A DNA stretch of 64,000 nt. Source: Hymenobacter siberiensis (GTDB lineage Bacteria > Bacteroidota > Bacteroidia > Cytophagales > Hymenobacteraceae). The stretch is taken from the NCBI RefSeq assembly GCF_018967865.2, contig NZ_JAHLZY020000001.1:1674001-1738000 (forward strand), written 5' to 3'. Shown one piece after another: positions 34,301-41,356 of the stretch. How positions within the stretch are numbered: position 1 is the first letter of the stretch; each line of letters begins with the position of its first letter. The translations under genes were made by a program, and so were the position numbers. The notes under the pieces are model-generated. The model was not told the DNA's origin. It saw nothing but the letters and a program-made list of their open reading frames with translations, and ran no database searches.

Positions 34301-35549
34301 CCTTGCCGAAATAAATAACTTCACGCTGAATCGCACTAGCAATGGTTTGGCCGCGCTGGGTACCCCGCTCACTCTGGGCGGTACGCTGGTCCTCACCGCC
34401 GGTAATATCGCTACCACCGCCACCAACTTACTCACGCTGAAAAACGGCGCTATGCTAACCGGTGGTAGCGCCAGCAGCTTCGTGAATGGCCCAATGGCCC
34501 GCATTACGGGCGCGGGTGCGGCTACCATGGTATTTCCGGTTGGTAAGAGCACATTTTATCGGCCCATCACGCTCAGCAGCACGGTCCAGACCGCTGCTTC
34601 GACCTACACTGCGGAGCAGTTTGAGGGCAACTCCAGCCGTACTTTATCGACAGATGCCGGCCTGGGTACGGCCCCGCTGGCCCGCGTGTCGTCGAAACGA
34701 TTTTACACCGTTAAATCATCGAATACCACGGCGGGCAACTTCACCGGCACTGTCACCCTCAGCTTCGGGGCCGAAGATTACGTGAACGTACCCAGCAGCA
34801 CCGATTTCGTGATTGCTAAGCGCGACGCCACCGGCTCATTCGCCAACCAGTGGACCAACCTGGGCCGCTCCGGCAACACGGGTACCGATTCCGGTGCCGG
34901 GGGGGCCTCGGTGGCAGGTACGCTCACCTCCGCGTCGTTCTCTGATTTTTCCGACTTCGTGCTCGGAGCTCAGAATGACCTGTCCAATACCAATGTGCTG
35001 GCCGCTACCAACCCGCTGCCCGTCGAGCTCACCGCTTTCAGCGCCCAGCGCCAGGCCGATAAGACGGTTTCGGTGAAATGGGCCACGGCCACCGAGAAAA
35101 ATAGCGCCCGCTTTGAGGTGCAGCGCAGCGTCGATGGCCGCGAATTCGCCAAGCTGGCCACCGTAGCTGCCCAGGGCAACAGCATGAACCCCACAGCCTA
35201 CGCCACCCTCGACAAGGCCGCCCCGGCCGCCAAGCTCTACTACCGCCTGCGCCAGGTCGACCTGGACGGCGGCAGCAGCTTTTCGCCGGTGGTCACGGTA
35301 GCCGGTTCCGGCGAAATCGCCAAAGTGGAGCTCTACCCCAACCCCGCCCACAGCCGCATCAGCTTCATCGCCGAAGCCGCCACGCCCTACCGCGTGCTCA
35401 ACCAGCTGGGCCAGTCCCTGCTGCACGGCACTACCGAAGCCGGCACCGCCAGCATCGGTCTCGAAGCTCTGCCCACCGGCCTCTATTTCCTGGAGCTGCA
35501 AACCGCTGCCGGCCGCACCGTGCAGAAGTTTGAAAAGACCACGGATTAG
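31353..35549 (+). CDS. T9SS-exported protein with lamin-tail domain and beta-repeat region
   Basis: This 1398-residue protein has a signal peptide (MRKPLPRFSAGIGRSFALAV). A lamin-tail-like domain (LVISQAYGGGGNAGSTYTVS...VELFNRG) is at about residues 30-190. Next come an Ig-like segment, a CARDB/fibronectin-like part, a long Thr/Asn/Gly-rich parallel-beta region (LTLNGTIVNTGSGNI, LTLGGTLVLTAGNI), and a C-terminal type A sorting domain (KVELYPNPAHSRISF...LPTGLYFLELQTAAG). It is a surface or secreted adhesin-like protein delivered by T9SS. The first 600 bp are less GC-rich than the rest. Its stop codon is inside a family G element. Confidence 0.9.
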   Translation: MRKPLPRFSAGIGRSFALAVMLMLPLLGWGQSATLVISQAYGGGGNAGSTYTVSFVELFNRGTASVSLSGYSVKYFSSAGVVGGSVSMSSSASIAPGKYFLVSLSTTAGNLPTPDQLAVVNISSTATKGRFDLLSGSTLIDRVGYGVSTATVGTGFEGTGSTSATGNMTAAVRKNSGCTDTDDNSADFTVVAPVARNSSTAAFSCVAVPTITTGTATPNPATQGGSVTVTYTTTDTFGTGNVFSAELSTVGGTFPGTALSTTASTVGSLTVTVPGGTTPGAAYTIRINASNPFINGSPSGAFAVTTAPCLVDNFDAFPFAKWAVNGVTQNAFNRIGSSGGSAVFNGAGHSLINATALSYPSSLDFFVARSSGSTAARSLLVQVSIDGGSNYTTLVAYAITDLTATFAKHTIDLSAYQTRSSVLLRFLRGAETSTAQLYLEDVAVTCGPAPMLAIEPTTPPALSTANVVFSQADVVANGGNGAQQLVVIHATSVAAGAPVDGNTYPASTTFGSGATTGPGNYVVYAGPTGTVPNTFTVTGLSATTGYTLEAYAYNDNATPGLENYLTTASSTASFTTTAPIVFYAKATGALNLASTFGTSSDGSGNSLGDFTTVGTVYNVAGNNRTISANWTVTGAGSKVVLTANASLVIPTGLVFSGKLDQLANSTLVIQHTVAAAYNSITQGVQDASSTIDFAQTGTFTVPASSTFAYQNLKLTNGTKTLTKNTGTFAAPITSTVVPGNLTLDNTVLGGNTSSPFSSIDLTGNLTLVNGATFNNSSSARITLNLFAAIPQTIAGNSSNILLSELFAYKPGGGVILSDAGGPTTLELGNLASGGYYLETGTTLVLNSNTLRFYVGGKAVISAGTTASTGLGTVTASPASSISLETGSSYSIGTLRLTPGATTVNNFRLQAFSDRLTVPSDLTVNGVLTLANGGLQIGDGATPATLTLNGTIVNTGSGNIVGSATTNLIVGGTGTLGTLIFATGLAEINNFTLNRTSNGLAALGTPLTLGGTLVLTAGNIATTATNLLTLKNGAMLTGGSASSFVNGPMARITGAGAATMVFPVGKSTFYRPITLSSTVQTAASTYTAEQFEGNSSRTLSTDAGLGTAPLARVSSKRFYTVKSSNTTAGNFTGTVTLSFGAEDYVNVPSSTDFVIAKRDATGSFANQWTNLGRSGNTGTDSGAGGASVAGTLTSASFSDFSDFVLGAQNDLSNTNVLAATNPLPVELTAFSAQRQADKTVSVKWATATEKNSARFEVQRSVDGREFAKLATVAAQGNSMNPTAYATLDKAAPAAKLYYRLRQVDLDGGSSFSPVVTVAGSGEIAKVELYPNPAHSRISFIAEAATPYRVLNQLGQSLLHGTTEAGTASIGLEALPTGLYFLELQTAAGRTVQKFEKTTD

Positions 35550-35704
35550 CACGGATTTTAGTGGATTCCACGGATTTCGTGGACGTACGTCAAACTGTTT
35601 TAAGCAAATAAAAAAGGCTTGCCAGATGGCAAGCCTTTTTTATTTGCTGTGAGTGAGGATTGAAGTTTCCTCGGCAGCACAAAATCCGTGCTAATCCGTG
35701 GTCA
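35537..35704. repeat. Family G element, 168 bp, with internal bidirectional terminator
   Basis: The ends are GACCACGGATTAGCACGG and CCGTGCTAATCCGTGGTC(A). The centre carries AAAAAAGGCTTGCCA and TGGCAAGCCTTTTTT, a typical terminator in both directions. The left end supplies the TAG stop of the T9SS cargo gene and the right end supplies the TGA of iscA. A second copy is at 55428-55595. Confidence 0.92.
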
Positions 35705-36028
35705 GACGGAGAAGCTCTCGCCGCAGCCGCACTCGCGCGAGGCGTTGGGGTTATTGAACTGGAATCCCTTGCCATTGAGGCCGTCGGAAAAATCCAGCTC
35801 GGTGCCGGCCAGGTAGAGGAAGCTTTTCATGTCGACCACTACGCGCACGCCTTTGTCCTCGAATTCCTGGTCCATGGGACGCACTTCGTTATCAAAATCC
35901 AGCTTGTAGCTCAGGCCCGAGCAGCCGCCGCCAGCCACCGAGGCGCGCAGGCGGTAGGTGTCGTCAAGATGCGCGTCTTCAATCAGGCGTGCTACTTTTT
36001 CTTTGGCTTTATCGGATACGGTAATCAT
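35702..36028 (-). CDS. iscA: A-type iron-sulfur cluster carrier (IscA/SufA/ErpA family)
   Basis: This 108-residue protein has the three conserved cysteines: Cys36 in GGGCSGLSY and Cys100 and Cys102 in ECGCGESF. A-type carriers bind and pass Fe-S clusters from the IscU scaffold to apo-proteins. It is the last gene of the minus-strand iscS-iscU-unknown-iscA group. A 13-bp motif upstream (36084-36096) is shared with the iscS promoter, so iscA may have its own regulated promoter. Which A-type paralogue it is cannot be told. Confidence 0.92.
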   Translation of the reverse strand: MITVSDKAKEKVARLIEDAHLDDTYRLRASVAGGGCSGLSYKLDFDNEVRPMDQEFEDKGVRVVVDMKSFLYLAGTELDFSDGLNGKGFQFNNPNASRECGCGESFSV

Positions 36029-36083
36029 GGCAGTAGGAGCGGAGCCGTTCAGGCTTGATGGAAAGTCGAATGGACCCGCAATT

Positions 36084-36096
36084 TAGACACATTATA
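36084..36096 (-). promoter_or_regulatory. Candidate operator shared by iscA and iscS
   Basis: TAGACACATTATA here resembles TAGACACAATCTA at 38464-38476. Both lie at a similar place just upstream of a possible -7 region on the minus strand. The TAGA/TCTA ends form a small palindrome in the iscS copy. Confidence 0.4.
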
Positions 36097-36151
36097 AACA
36101 AGCGGCCGAATTTCTTTGTTCACTCGCTCGCCAAACAATTCATCGAAGCCC

Positions 36152-36544
36152 TTAAGAGCTTGGGTTCAACACTACGCTGAACACGGTAATCGTGTTCAAA
36201 TCGCGGTCGAAATAAAGCTTGTCCAGTGCCTCATATACGTTGTGTGCCCGGAAGTAGGACGTTTGCAGCTCCCTGTCGCCCCGGGCCCGCCATTGCAGCG
36301 TGTAGGAGCTTTCGGTATCACGGTAGCTGCGCACGTAGGCCAGCATCTTTTCCAGGCACTCCACCTTGTCACGGCCGGTTTCGTAGCGAAACAGGAAGCT
36401 TTGCTGATGGCGCGGATTCACCGTAATCAAATCCAGTCGGGTCAGCCCTTCCAGCTCCCGGAACTCGAATTGCAGCTGCGTGGGCTCCAGCCCCAGGTAC
36501 TGCCGAATCTCGCGCTCCAGTCGGGCAATGTCAAATTCGTCCAT
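36152..36544 (-). CDS. Unknown protein within the isc cluster
   Basis: This 130-residue soluble protein has no Cys-rich motif, signal peptide or membrane helix. It starts MDEFDIARLEREIRQYLGLEPT and has LDLITVNPRHQQSFLFRYETG and RSYRDTESSYTLQWRARGDRE. I do not recognise the family. Position between iscU and iscA on the same strand suggests a role linked to Fe-S assembly or shared regulation only. The gap before it holds a family H palindrome. Confidence 0.75.
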   Translation of the reverse strand: MDEFDIARLEREIRQYLGLEPTQLQFEFRELEGLTRLDLITVNPRHQQSFLFRYETGRDKVECLEKMLAYVRSYRDTESSYTLQWRARGDRELQTSYFRAHNVYEALDKLYFDRDLNTITVFSVVLNPSS

Positions 36545-36556
36545 TAGTCGGATTAA

Positions 36557-36629
36557 GAGTTAAAAGTGAAGAGTTAGAAGCTTCGGCCCGGTTTGGGACC
36601 AAAAACTCCTAACTCTTCACTTTTAACTC
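36557..36629. repeat. Family H palindrome
   Basis: GAGTTAAAAGTGAAGAGTTA is complementary to TAACTCTTCACTTTTAACTC. It lies between iscU and the unknown gene. Confidence 0.85.
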
Positions 36630-36635
36630 GAAAAA

Positions 36636-37046
36636 TTAGTGGTGCGCCAGCTCCAGGGCGGGCAAACCGTTTTTCACGCGGTAGTCCGAGATAGCCGACT
36701 TGATGGCATCTTCAGCCAGTACCGAGCAGTGGATTTTCACGGGCGGCAGGGCCAGCTCTTCCACAATCTCCATGTTGTCGATGGCCAGGGCCTCGTCGAT
36801 GGATTTGCCCTTCAGCCACTCCGTGGCCAGCGACGACGAGGCGATAGCCGAGCCGCAGCCGAACGTCTTGAATTTGGCGTCGGTGATGGTGTTGGTGGCT
36901 TCGTCCACCTCAATTTGCAGGCGCATTACGTCGCCGCACTCAGGTGCGCCCACGAGGCCGGTGCCTACGTTCTTCTTGCTTTTGTCCAGCGTGCCCACGT
37001 TACGGGGGTTGCTGTAGTGGTCGATTACCTTATCGGAGTAAGCCAT
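36636..37046 (-). CDS. iscU: Fe-S cluster assembly scaffold IscU
   Basis: This 136-residue protein has the three ligand cysteines: Cys37 (APECGDV), Cys64 (FGCGSA) and Cys107 (IHCSVLAEDA). The co-chaperone recognition motif LPPVK is at 100-104. It builds [2Fe-2S] clusters with sulfur from IscS, encoded 105 bp upstream, and passes them on through HscA/HscB and A-type carriers. Sequence and length are standard for the family. Confidence 0.97.
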   Translation of the reverse strand: MAYSDKVIDHYSNPRNVGTLDKSKKNVGTGLVGAPECGDVMRLQIEVDEATNTITDAKFKTFGCGSAIASSSLATEWLKGKSIDEALAIDNMEIVEELALPPVKIHCSVLAEDAIKSAISDYRVKNGLPALELAHH

Positions 37047-37053
37047 GATTTTG

Positions 37054-37148
37054 GAGTTATGAGTTAAAAGTTATGAGTTAGGAGTTGAAAAGCAGAGCCA
37101 TGAGGGCAAATGAAAAACTCATAACTCATAACTTTTAACTCATAACTA
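37054..37148. repeat. Family H palindrome, second copy
   Basis: GAGTTATGAGTTAAAAGTTA at the left and TAACTTTTAACTCATAACTA at the right pair, with the half-unit repeated in each arm. It fills almost the whole gap between iscS and iscU. Confidence 0.85.
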
Positions 37149-37150
37149 TT

Positions 37151-38365
37151 TTAGTGTTCCGCCCACTCGATTTTGCTCAAGTCGATGCCTTCTTGGAACA
37201 TCTCCCACAGGGGCGACATTTCGCGGAGCTTGGTCACGGCCTCTTTTACATGGCCGATGGCGTAGTCGATTTGCTCGTCGGTGGTGAAGCGGCTCAGGCC
37301 GAAGCGCAGGCTGCTGTGGGCCAGGTCGTCGCTCAGGCCCAGGGCCTTGAGTACATAGCTGGGCTCCAACGAGGCCGAAGTACAGGCCGAACCGGACGAT
37401 ACGGCCAGGTCCTTCACGCCCATCATCAGGCCTTCGCCTTCCACGTACTTGAAGCTGATGTTGGTAACGTGGGGCAGGCGGTGTTCTACCGAGCCGTTCA
37501 CGTAGGTTTCCTCCATCGTCATCAGTTCTTTTTCGAGGCGGTCGCGCATCACGCTCAGGCGGGCAGCGTCGGCGGCCATTTCGAGGCGGGCCAATTCGCA
37601 GGCCTTGCCCAGTCCCACAATGCCGGGTACGTTGAGGGTACCCGAGCGCATACCGCGCTCGTGGCCACCGCCGTCCATCTGGGCGGTCACTTTCACCCGG
37701 GGGTTCTTGCGGCGCACGTAGAGGGCACCCACGCCTTTCGGGCCGTACATCTTGTGGGCCGTGAAGGCCATGATGTCGATGCCTTCGGCAATCACATCAA
37801 CCGGGATTTTACCCACGGCCTGGGTGCCGTCCGTCATGAACAGGGCGCCGTGATTGTGGGCGATTTTGGCGATTTCGCGGATGGGGTTGATGGTGCCCGT
37901 CTCGTTGTTGCCGTACATGATGGTCACGAGAATGGTCTCGGGCGTCATGGCGGCTTCAAGGTCGGTGAGGCTGATGAGGCCCTGCTCATCAACGGGCAGG
38001 TAGGTCACCTTGCCGCCCAGCTTCTCGATGTGCTTGCAGGTATCGAGTATTGCTTTGTGTTCGGTGGTGGTGGTGATGACGTGGTTGCCTTTCTGGCTAT
38101 ACATTTCGAACACGCCCTTGATGCCCAGGTTGTCCGACTCGGTAGCCCCCGAGGTGAAGATGATTTCTTTTGAGTCGCAGTTGATGAGCTTCGAAATCTG
38201 CTCGCGGGCGTAGTCCACGCCTTCCTCAGCGGCCCAGCCGAAGGGGTGGTTGCGCGAAGCGGCGTTGCCGAATACATCGGTCAGGTAGGGCATCATGGCA
38301 TCCAGCACACGCGGGTCGAGTGGGGTGGTGGAGTTGTTGTCGAGGTAAATAGGGAGCTTCAGCAT
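37151..38365 (-). CDS. iscS: Cysteine desulfurase IscS
   Basis: This 404-residue PLP enzyme starts at [20 protein letters not shown]. The PLP lysine is Lys205 in [11 protein letters not shown]. His103 is in [10 protein letters not shown]. The persulfide cysteine is in [21 protein letters not shown] at about residue 330, and the C terminus is long. It takes sulfur from cysteine for Fe-S clusters and tRNA thiolation. It is the first gene of the isc group. Its upstream region carries the shared TAGACACA motif and a possible -7 box (38458-38465). Confidence 0.96.
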   Translation of the reverse strand: MLKLPIYLDNNSTTPLDPRVLDAMMPYLTDVFGNAASRNHPFGWAAEEGVDYAREQISKLINCDSKEIIFTSGATESDNLGIKGVFEMYSQKGNHVITTTTEHKAILDTCKHIEKLGGKVTYLPVDEQGLISLTDLEAAMTPETILVTIMYGNNETGTINPIREIAKIAHNHGALFMTDGTQAVGKIPVDVIAEGIDIMAFTAHKMYGPKGVGALYVRRKNPRVKVTAQMDGGGHERGMRSGTLNVPGIVGLGKACELARLEMAADAARLSVMRDRLEKELMTMEETYVNGSVEHRLPHVTNISFKYVEGEGLMMGVKDLAVSSGSACTSASLEPSYVLKALGLSDDLAHSSLRFGLSRFTTDEQIDYAIGHVKEAVTKLREMSPLWEMFQEGIDLSKIEWAEH

Positions 38366-38457
38366 TGCGCGCAACGGTATAGCAAAAAGATAAACCAATG
38401 AAAGCCTGGTCGGCTCTTAGAACACGGTTCGGGGGCAATCAGTTTTCTTTGGTCTCA

Positions 38458-38476
38458 CAAAAGTAGACACAATCTA
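38458..38476 (-). promoter_or_regulatory. iscS promoter with candidate operator
   Basis: On the minus strand TACTTTTG (38458-38465) fits the TAnnTTTG -7 element. It overlaps a 13-bp palindrome TAGATTGTGTCTA (38464-38476), also found upstream of iscA. No good TTG -33 element is seen. Confidence 0.5.
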
Positions 38477-38574
38477 AATAAGGAAATGCGCCGACTTCCG
38501 GTAACGATGCAAAATGCGCGGTAAAACCCGCTTTTTTGCCCGGTAAGCGGCATTATCTCTTCCACACTCACCTC

Positions 38575-38988
38575 ATGCTTACCAACCTCGAACACCTCGG
38601 CTTGGCCGTACACGACCTCGAAGCCGCCACCGAAATCTACACCAAACTGCTCGGCGCGGCCCCCTATAAGAAGGAGCACGTGGCCAGCGAGGCCGTCGAT
38701 ACCGTCTTTTTTCAGGTCGGTGGCTCAAAGATTGAGTTGCTGGCCGGCACCTCGCCGGACAGCGCCATTACGAAATTCCTGGCTAAAAAGCCCGAGGGCA
38801 TTCACCACGTCGCCTTCGAGGTTGATGATATCCGCGCCGAGATGGCGCGGCTGAAAGAGGAGGGTTTCGTATTATTAAATGAGGAACCCAAGCGCGGGGC
38901 CGATAATAAGCTGGTGTGCTTCGTGCACCCCAAGAGCGCGGCCGGGGTGTTGGTGGAGCTCTGCCAATCACTGATTGCCGCTGATTAG
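38575..38988 (+). CDS. mce: Methylmalonyl-CoA epimerase
   Basis: This 137-residue vicinal-oxygen-chelate protein starts at MLTNLEHLGLAVHDLEAA. Metal-binding residues are seen in EHLGLAV (His), GIHHVAFEVDD (His) and GVLVELCQ (Glu). It interconverts (2R)- and (2S)-methylmalonyl-CoA in propionate metabolism. The protein ends in SLIAAD, and the last residues and stop codon fall in a dispersed repeat (family M). It is divergent from iscS. Confidence 0.93.
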   Translation: MLTNLEHLGLAVHDLEAATEIYTKLLGAAPYKKEHVASEAVDTVFFQVGGSKIELLAGTSPDSAITKFLAKKPEGIHHVAFEVDDIRAEMARLKEEGFVLLNEEPKRGADNKLVCFVHPKSAAGVLVELCQSLIAAD

Positions 38989-39136
38989 CCGTGATTTCGC
39001 TGATTTCTTTCGGCGGTAATCTTTGCGGTTTGGTCATTAATTGAATTAGGAGATTGAAATTAATAAAAACAAAAAGCCATGATTTCGCGGGCAATAAAAA
39101 CCCGGTGAAATCACGGTTAATCAGTGTAAATCAGTA
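38968..39136. repeat. Family M inverted repeat region (CTGATTAnCCGTGATTTC type)
   Basis: The left part has CTGATTAGCCGTGATTTCGC; the right part has GAAATCACGGTTAATCAG and ends TAAATCAGT. It spans the epimerase 3' end up to the TsaC start codon. Confidence 0.7.
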
Positions 39137-39138
39137 AT

Positions 39139-39711
39139 ATGAACCGTTTCCAACAAGAAGTCGATGCTGCCGTTGACGCGCTGCTGCTCCAGCAGGTTAT
39201 TGTGTACCCCACCGATACCGTGTGGGGCCTGGGCTGCGATGCCGAAGCCCTGCCCGCCGTGCAGCAGCTTTATAAGCTGAAGGGCCGCGAGGCCGGCAAG
39301 CCCAGCATCGTGCTGGTGGCCGATTTTGACATGCTGAAGCGCTACGCTGCCGAAGTGCCGGCCGAGCTGGAAGCCATGCTGGCCGCCGATACGCGGCCGA
39401 CCACTTACATCCTGCCTGCTGGCCGGGCGGTGGCCAAGGAGCTGGTGGCCCCGGATGGCACCGTGGGCCTGCGCGTGGTGAAGGATGAGTTCTGCTTTAA
39501 GGTTGTGCGCCGGCTGGGGCATGGGTTGGTATCGACCTCTGCCAACAAAGCCGGCGAGCCGACCCCGGCGGTGTACACGGAGGTGGATGCCGCCATCGTG
39601 CGCGGGGCCGACCATGTAGTGAACTGGCGGCAGGACGATGCCACGCGCACCACGCCTTCGCGGCTGGTGCGGCTGGGCGCGGATGGCAAGCTGGAGGTGG
39701 TGCGGGCGTAA
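39139..39711 (+). CDS. tsaC: L-threonylcarbamoyladenylate synthase (YrdC/TsaC family)
   Basis: This 190-residue protein has YPTDTVWGLGCDAEALPAVQQLYKLKGRE and KPSIVLVADFD, the KxR...SxN nucleotide-binding pattern typical of YrdC. It also has LRVVKDEFCFKVVRRLGHGLVSTSANKAGEPTP. It makes threonylcarbamoyl-AMP for t6A37 in ANN-decoding tRNAs. It lacks the extra Sua5 C-terminal domain. It is followed directly by a 38-bp-arm palindrome and then another tRNA-processing gene. Confidence 0.94.
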   Translation: MNRFQQEVDAAVDALLLQQVIVYPTDTVWGLGCDAEALPAVQQLYKLKGREAGKPSIVLVADFDMLKRYAAEVPAELEAMLAADTRPTTYILPAGRAVAKELVAPDGTVGLRVVKDEFCFKVVRRLGHGLVSTSANKAGEPTPAVYTEVDAAIVRGADHVVNWRQDDATRTTPSRLVRLGADGKLEVVRA

Positions 39712-39794
39712 GTCGCCCTCCGCGTCACCCTCCTCCCCTGACCCCCTCTTTTTTGGAGAGGGGGTCAGGGGAGGAGGGTGACGCGGAGGGCGAC
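39712..39794. terminator. Family J palindrome, 38-bp arms
   Basis: The arms GTCGCCCTCCGCGTCACC...CCCTCT and AGAGGGGGTCAGG...GGGCGAC match over 38 bp around a 7-base T-rich loop. It starts immediately after the TsaC stop and ends 12 bp before the next gene's -7 box. It should terminate transcription in both directions. Confidence 0.85.
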
Positions 39795-39805
39795 ACGCCG
39801 GGTTT

Positions 39806-39813
39806 TACCTTTG
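39806..39813 (+). promoter_or_regulatory. -7 element giving a very short or absent leader
   Basis: TACCTTTG fits TAnnTTTG exactly and ends only 5 bases before the ATG at 39819. The mRNA may be almost leaderless. Confidence 0.55.
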
Positions 39814-39818
39814 CGCCC

Positions 39819-41258
39819 ATGAATATGCCTAAACTGCCCGACCTGCCCATTTTCCACACCATTGCCGAAGCGGCGGCCGAACTGGGCCAGCCGGCCTACG
39901 TTATCGGCGGCTATGTGCGCGATTTGGCGCTGGGCCGCGAGAGCAAGGATATTGACGTGGTGACCGTGGGCGATGGCATTGCCCTGGCCCAGGCCGTGGG
40001 CAATAAGCTGAAAGGTCGGGGCCGAGTGCAGGTATTCAAGAACTTCGGCACGGCCATGCTGCCCACCAAAGAGGCCGGCGACATTGAGTTTGTGGGGGCC
40101 CGCAAGGAGAGCTACCGCACCGAAAGCCGCAAGCCGGAAGTGCAGGCCGGGACTTTGGAAGAGGACCTGGCCCGCCGCGATTTTACCATCAACGCTCTCG
40201 GCCTGAGCCTGAATCCCGAAAATTTTGGCGAGCTAGTGGACCGCTACGACGGCATGAAGGACCTGGCCGGCAAAACCATTCGCACGCCGCTGGGGCCGGA
40301 CGTGACGTTCTCCGACGACCCGCTGCGGATGATGCGCGCCGTCCGCTTCGCCTCGCAGCTAAACTTTGATATTGAGCCCGATACGTTCGATGCCATTATT
40401 CGGAATAAGGAGCGGATAAAGATTGTGTCGCAGGAGCGGATTACCACCGAGCTGAATAAGATTATTGAGTCGCCCACGCCGAGCTACGGGTTCAAGCTGC
40501 TGTTTCAGACGGGCCTTTTGCAGCTCATTTTCCCGAAGATGGCGCTGTTGTACGGCGTGGAAAAAGTGGGTGCCCACGCCCACAAAGACAATTTTTACCA
40601 TACTCTGCAAGTGCTTGACAACGTGGCCGCCGCCGGCGGCGACCTGTGGTTGCGCTGGGCTGCCGTGCTGCACGACATCGCCAAGCCCGCTACCAAGCGC
40701 TACTTCCCCAAAGTGGGCTGGACGTTTCACGGCCACGAGGACAAGGGCGCACGCTGGGTGCCGGGCATCTTCACCGACTTGAAACTGCCGCTGGGCGAGG
40801 AGATGCGCATGGTGCAGAAGCTGGTGAAGCTGCACCTGCGCCCCATCGCCCTGGTAAAGGAAACTGTGACCGACTCGGCCGTGCGCCGCCTGCTGTTCGA
40901 GGCTGGCGAGGACATTGACCGGCTGATGCTGCTGTGCCGGGCCGATATCACCAGCAAGGACCACACCCGTAAGGAGCGATACCTGCGCAACTTTACGGAG
41001 GTGGAAGAGAAGCTGAAGGAGGTGGAGGAAAAGGACCACCTGCGCAGCTTCCGGCCGGTCATCACCGGCGAGATTATCATGGAAACCTTCGGGCTGAAAC
41101 CTTCGCGAGCCGTGGGCGAGCTGAAAGAAGCCGTGATGGAAGCCATTCTCGACGGCATTATTAAAAACGAAATGGAGCCAGCCCTGGCCTTCCTGTTGCA
41201 GCAGGGGGCGGCCAAAGGACTGGCTCCGGAAGGAGGCCTCGTTCACTCACCAAACTAA
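39819..41258 (+). CDS. cca: CCA-adding/poly(A) polymerase family tRNA nucleotidyltransferase with HD domain
   Basis: This 479-residue protein starts at MNMPKLPDLPIF. The class II nucleotidyltransferase core is YVIGGYVRDLALGRESKDIDVVTVG (G-G-x-V-R-D and D-x-D). RDFTINALGLSL, DDPLRMMRAVRFA and ERI follow. The HD domain has HAHKDNFYHTLQVLDN and RWAAVLHDIAKPAT. It adds or repairs the 3' CCA of tRNA. The assignment to cca rather than poly(A) polymerase follows the usual pattern for this phylum but is not proven. Confidence 0.9.
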   Translation: MNMPKLPDLPIFHTIAEAAAELGQPAYVIGGYVRDLALGRESKDIDVVTVGDGIALAQAVGNKLKGRGRVQVFKNFGTAMLPTKEAGDIEFVGARKESYRTESRKPEVQAGTLEEDLARRDFTINALGLSLNPENFGELVDRYDGMKDLAGKTIRTPLGPDVTFSDDPLRMMRAVRFASQLNFDIEPDTFDAIIRNKERIKIVSQERITTELNKIIESPTPSYGFKLLFQTGLLQLIFPKMALLYGVEKVGAHAHKDNFYHTLQVLDNVAAAGGDLWLRWAAVLHDIAKPATKRYFPKVGWTFHGHEDKGARWVPGIFTDLKLPLGEEMRMVQKLVKLHLRPIALVKETVTDSAVRRLLFEAGEDIDRLMLLCRADITSKDHTRKERYLRNFTEVEEKLKEVEEKDHLRSFRPVITGEIIMETFGLKPSRAVGELKEAVMEAILDGIIKNEMEPALAFLLQQGAAKGLAPEGGLVHSPN

Positions 41259-41356
41259 GCCTGACTTCGTTTTCTGTTTTTCGTCGGGGGAATAGATGTT
41301 AATAGTACGGGTAAAGTTGCCTCGATAGCTATAACCCGGCCTAAATCTTCGGTGGG

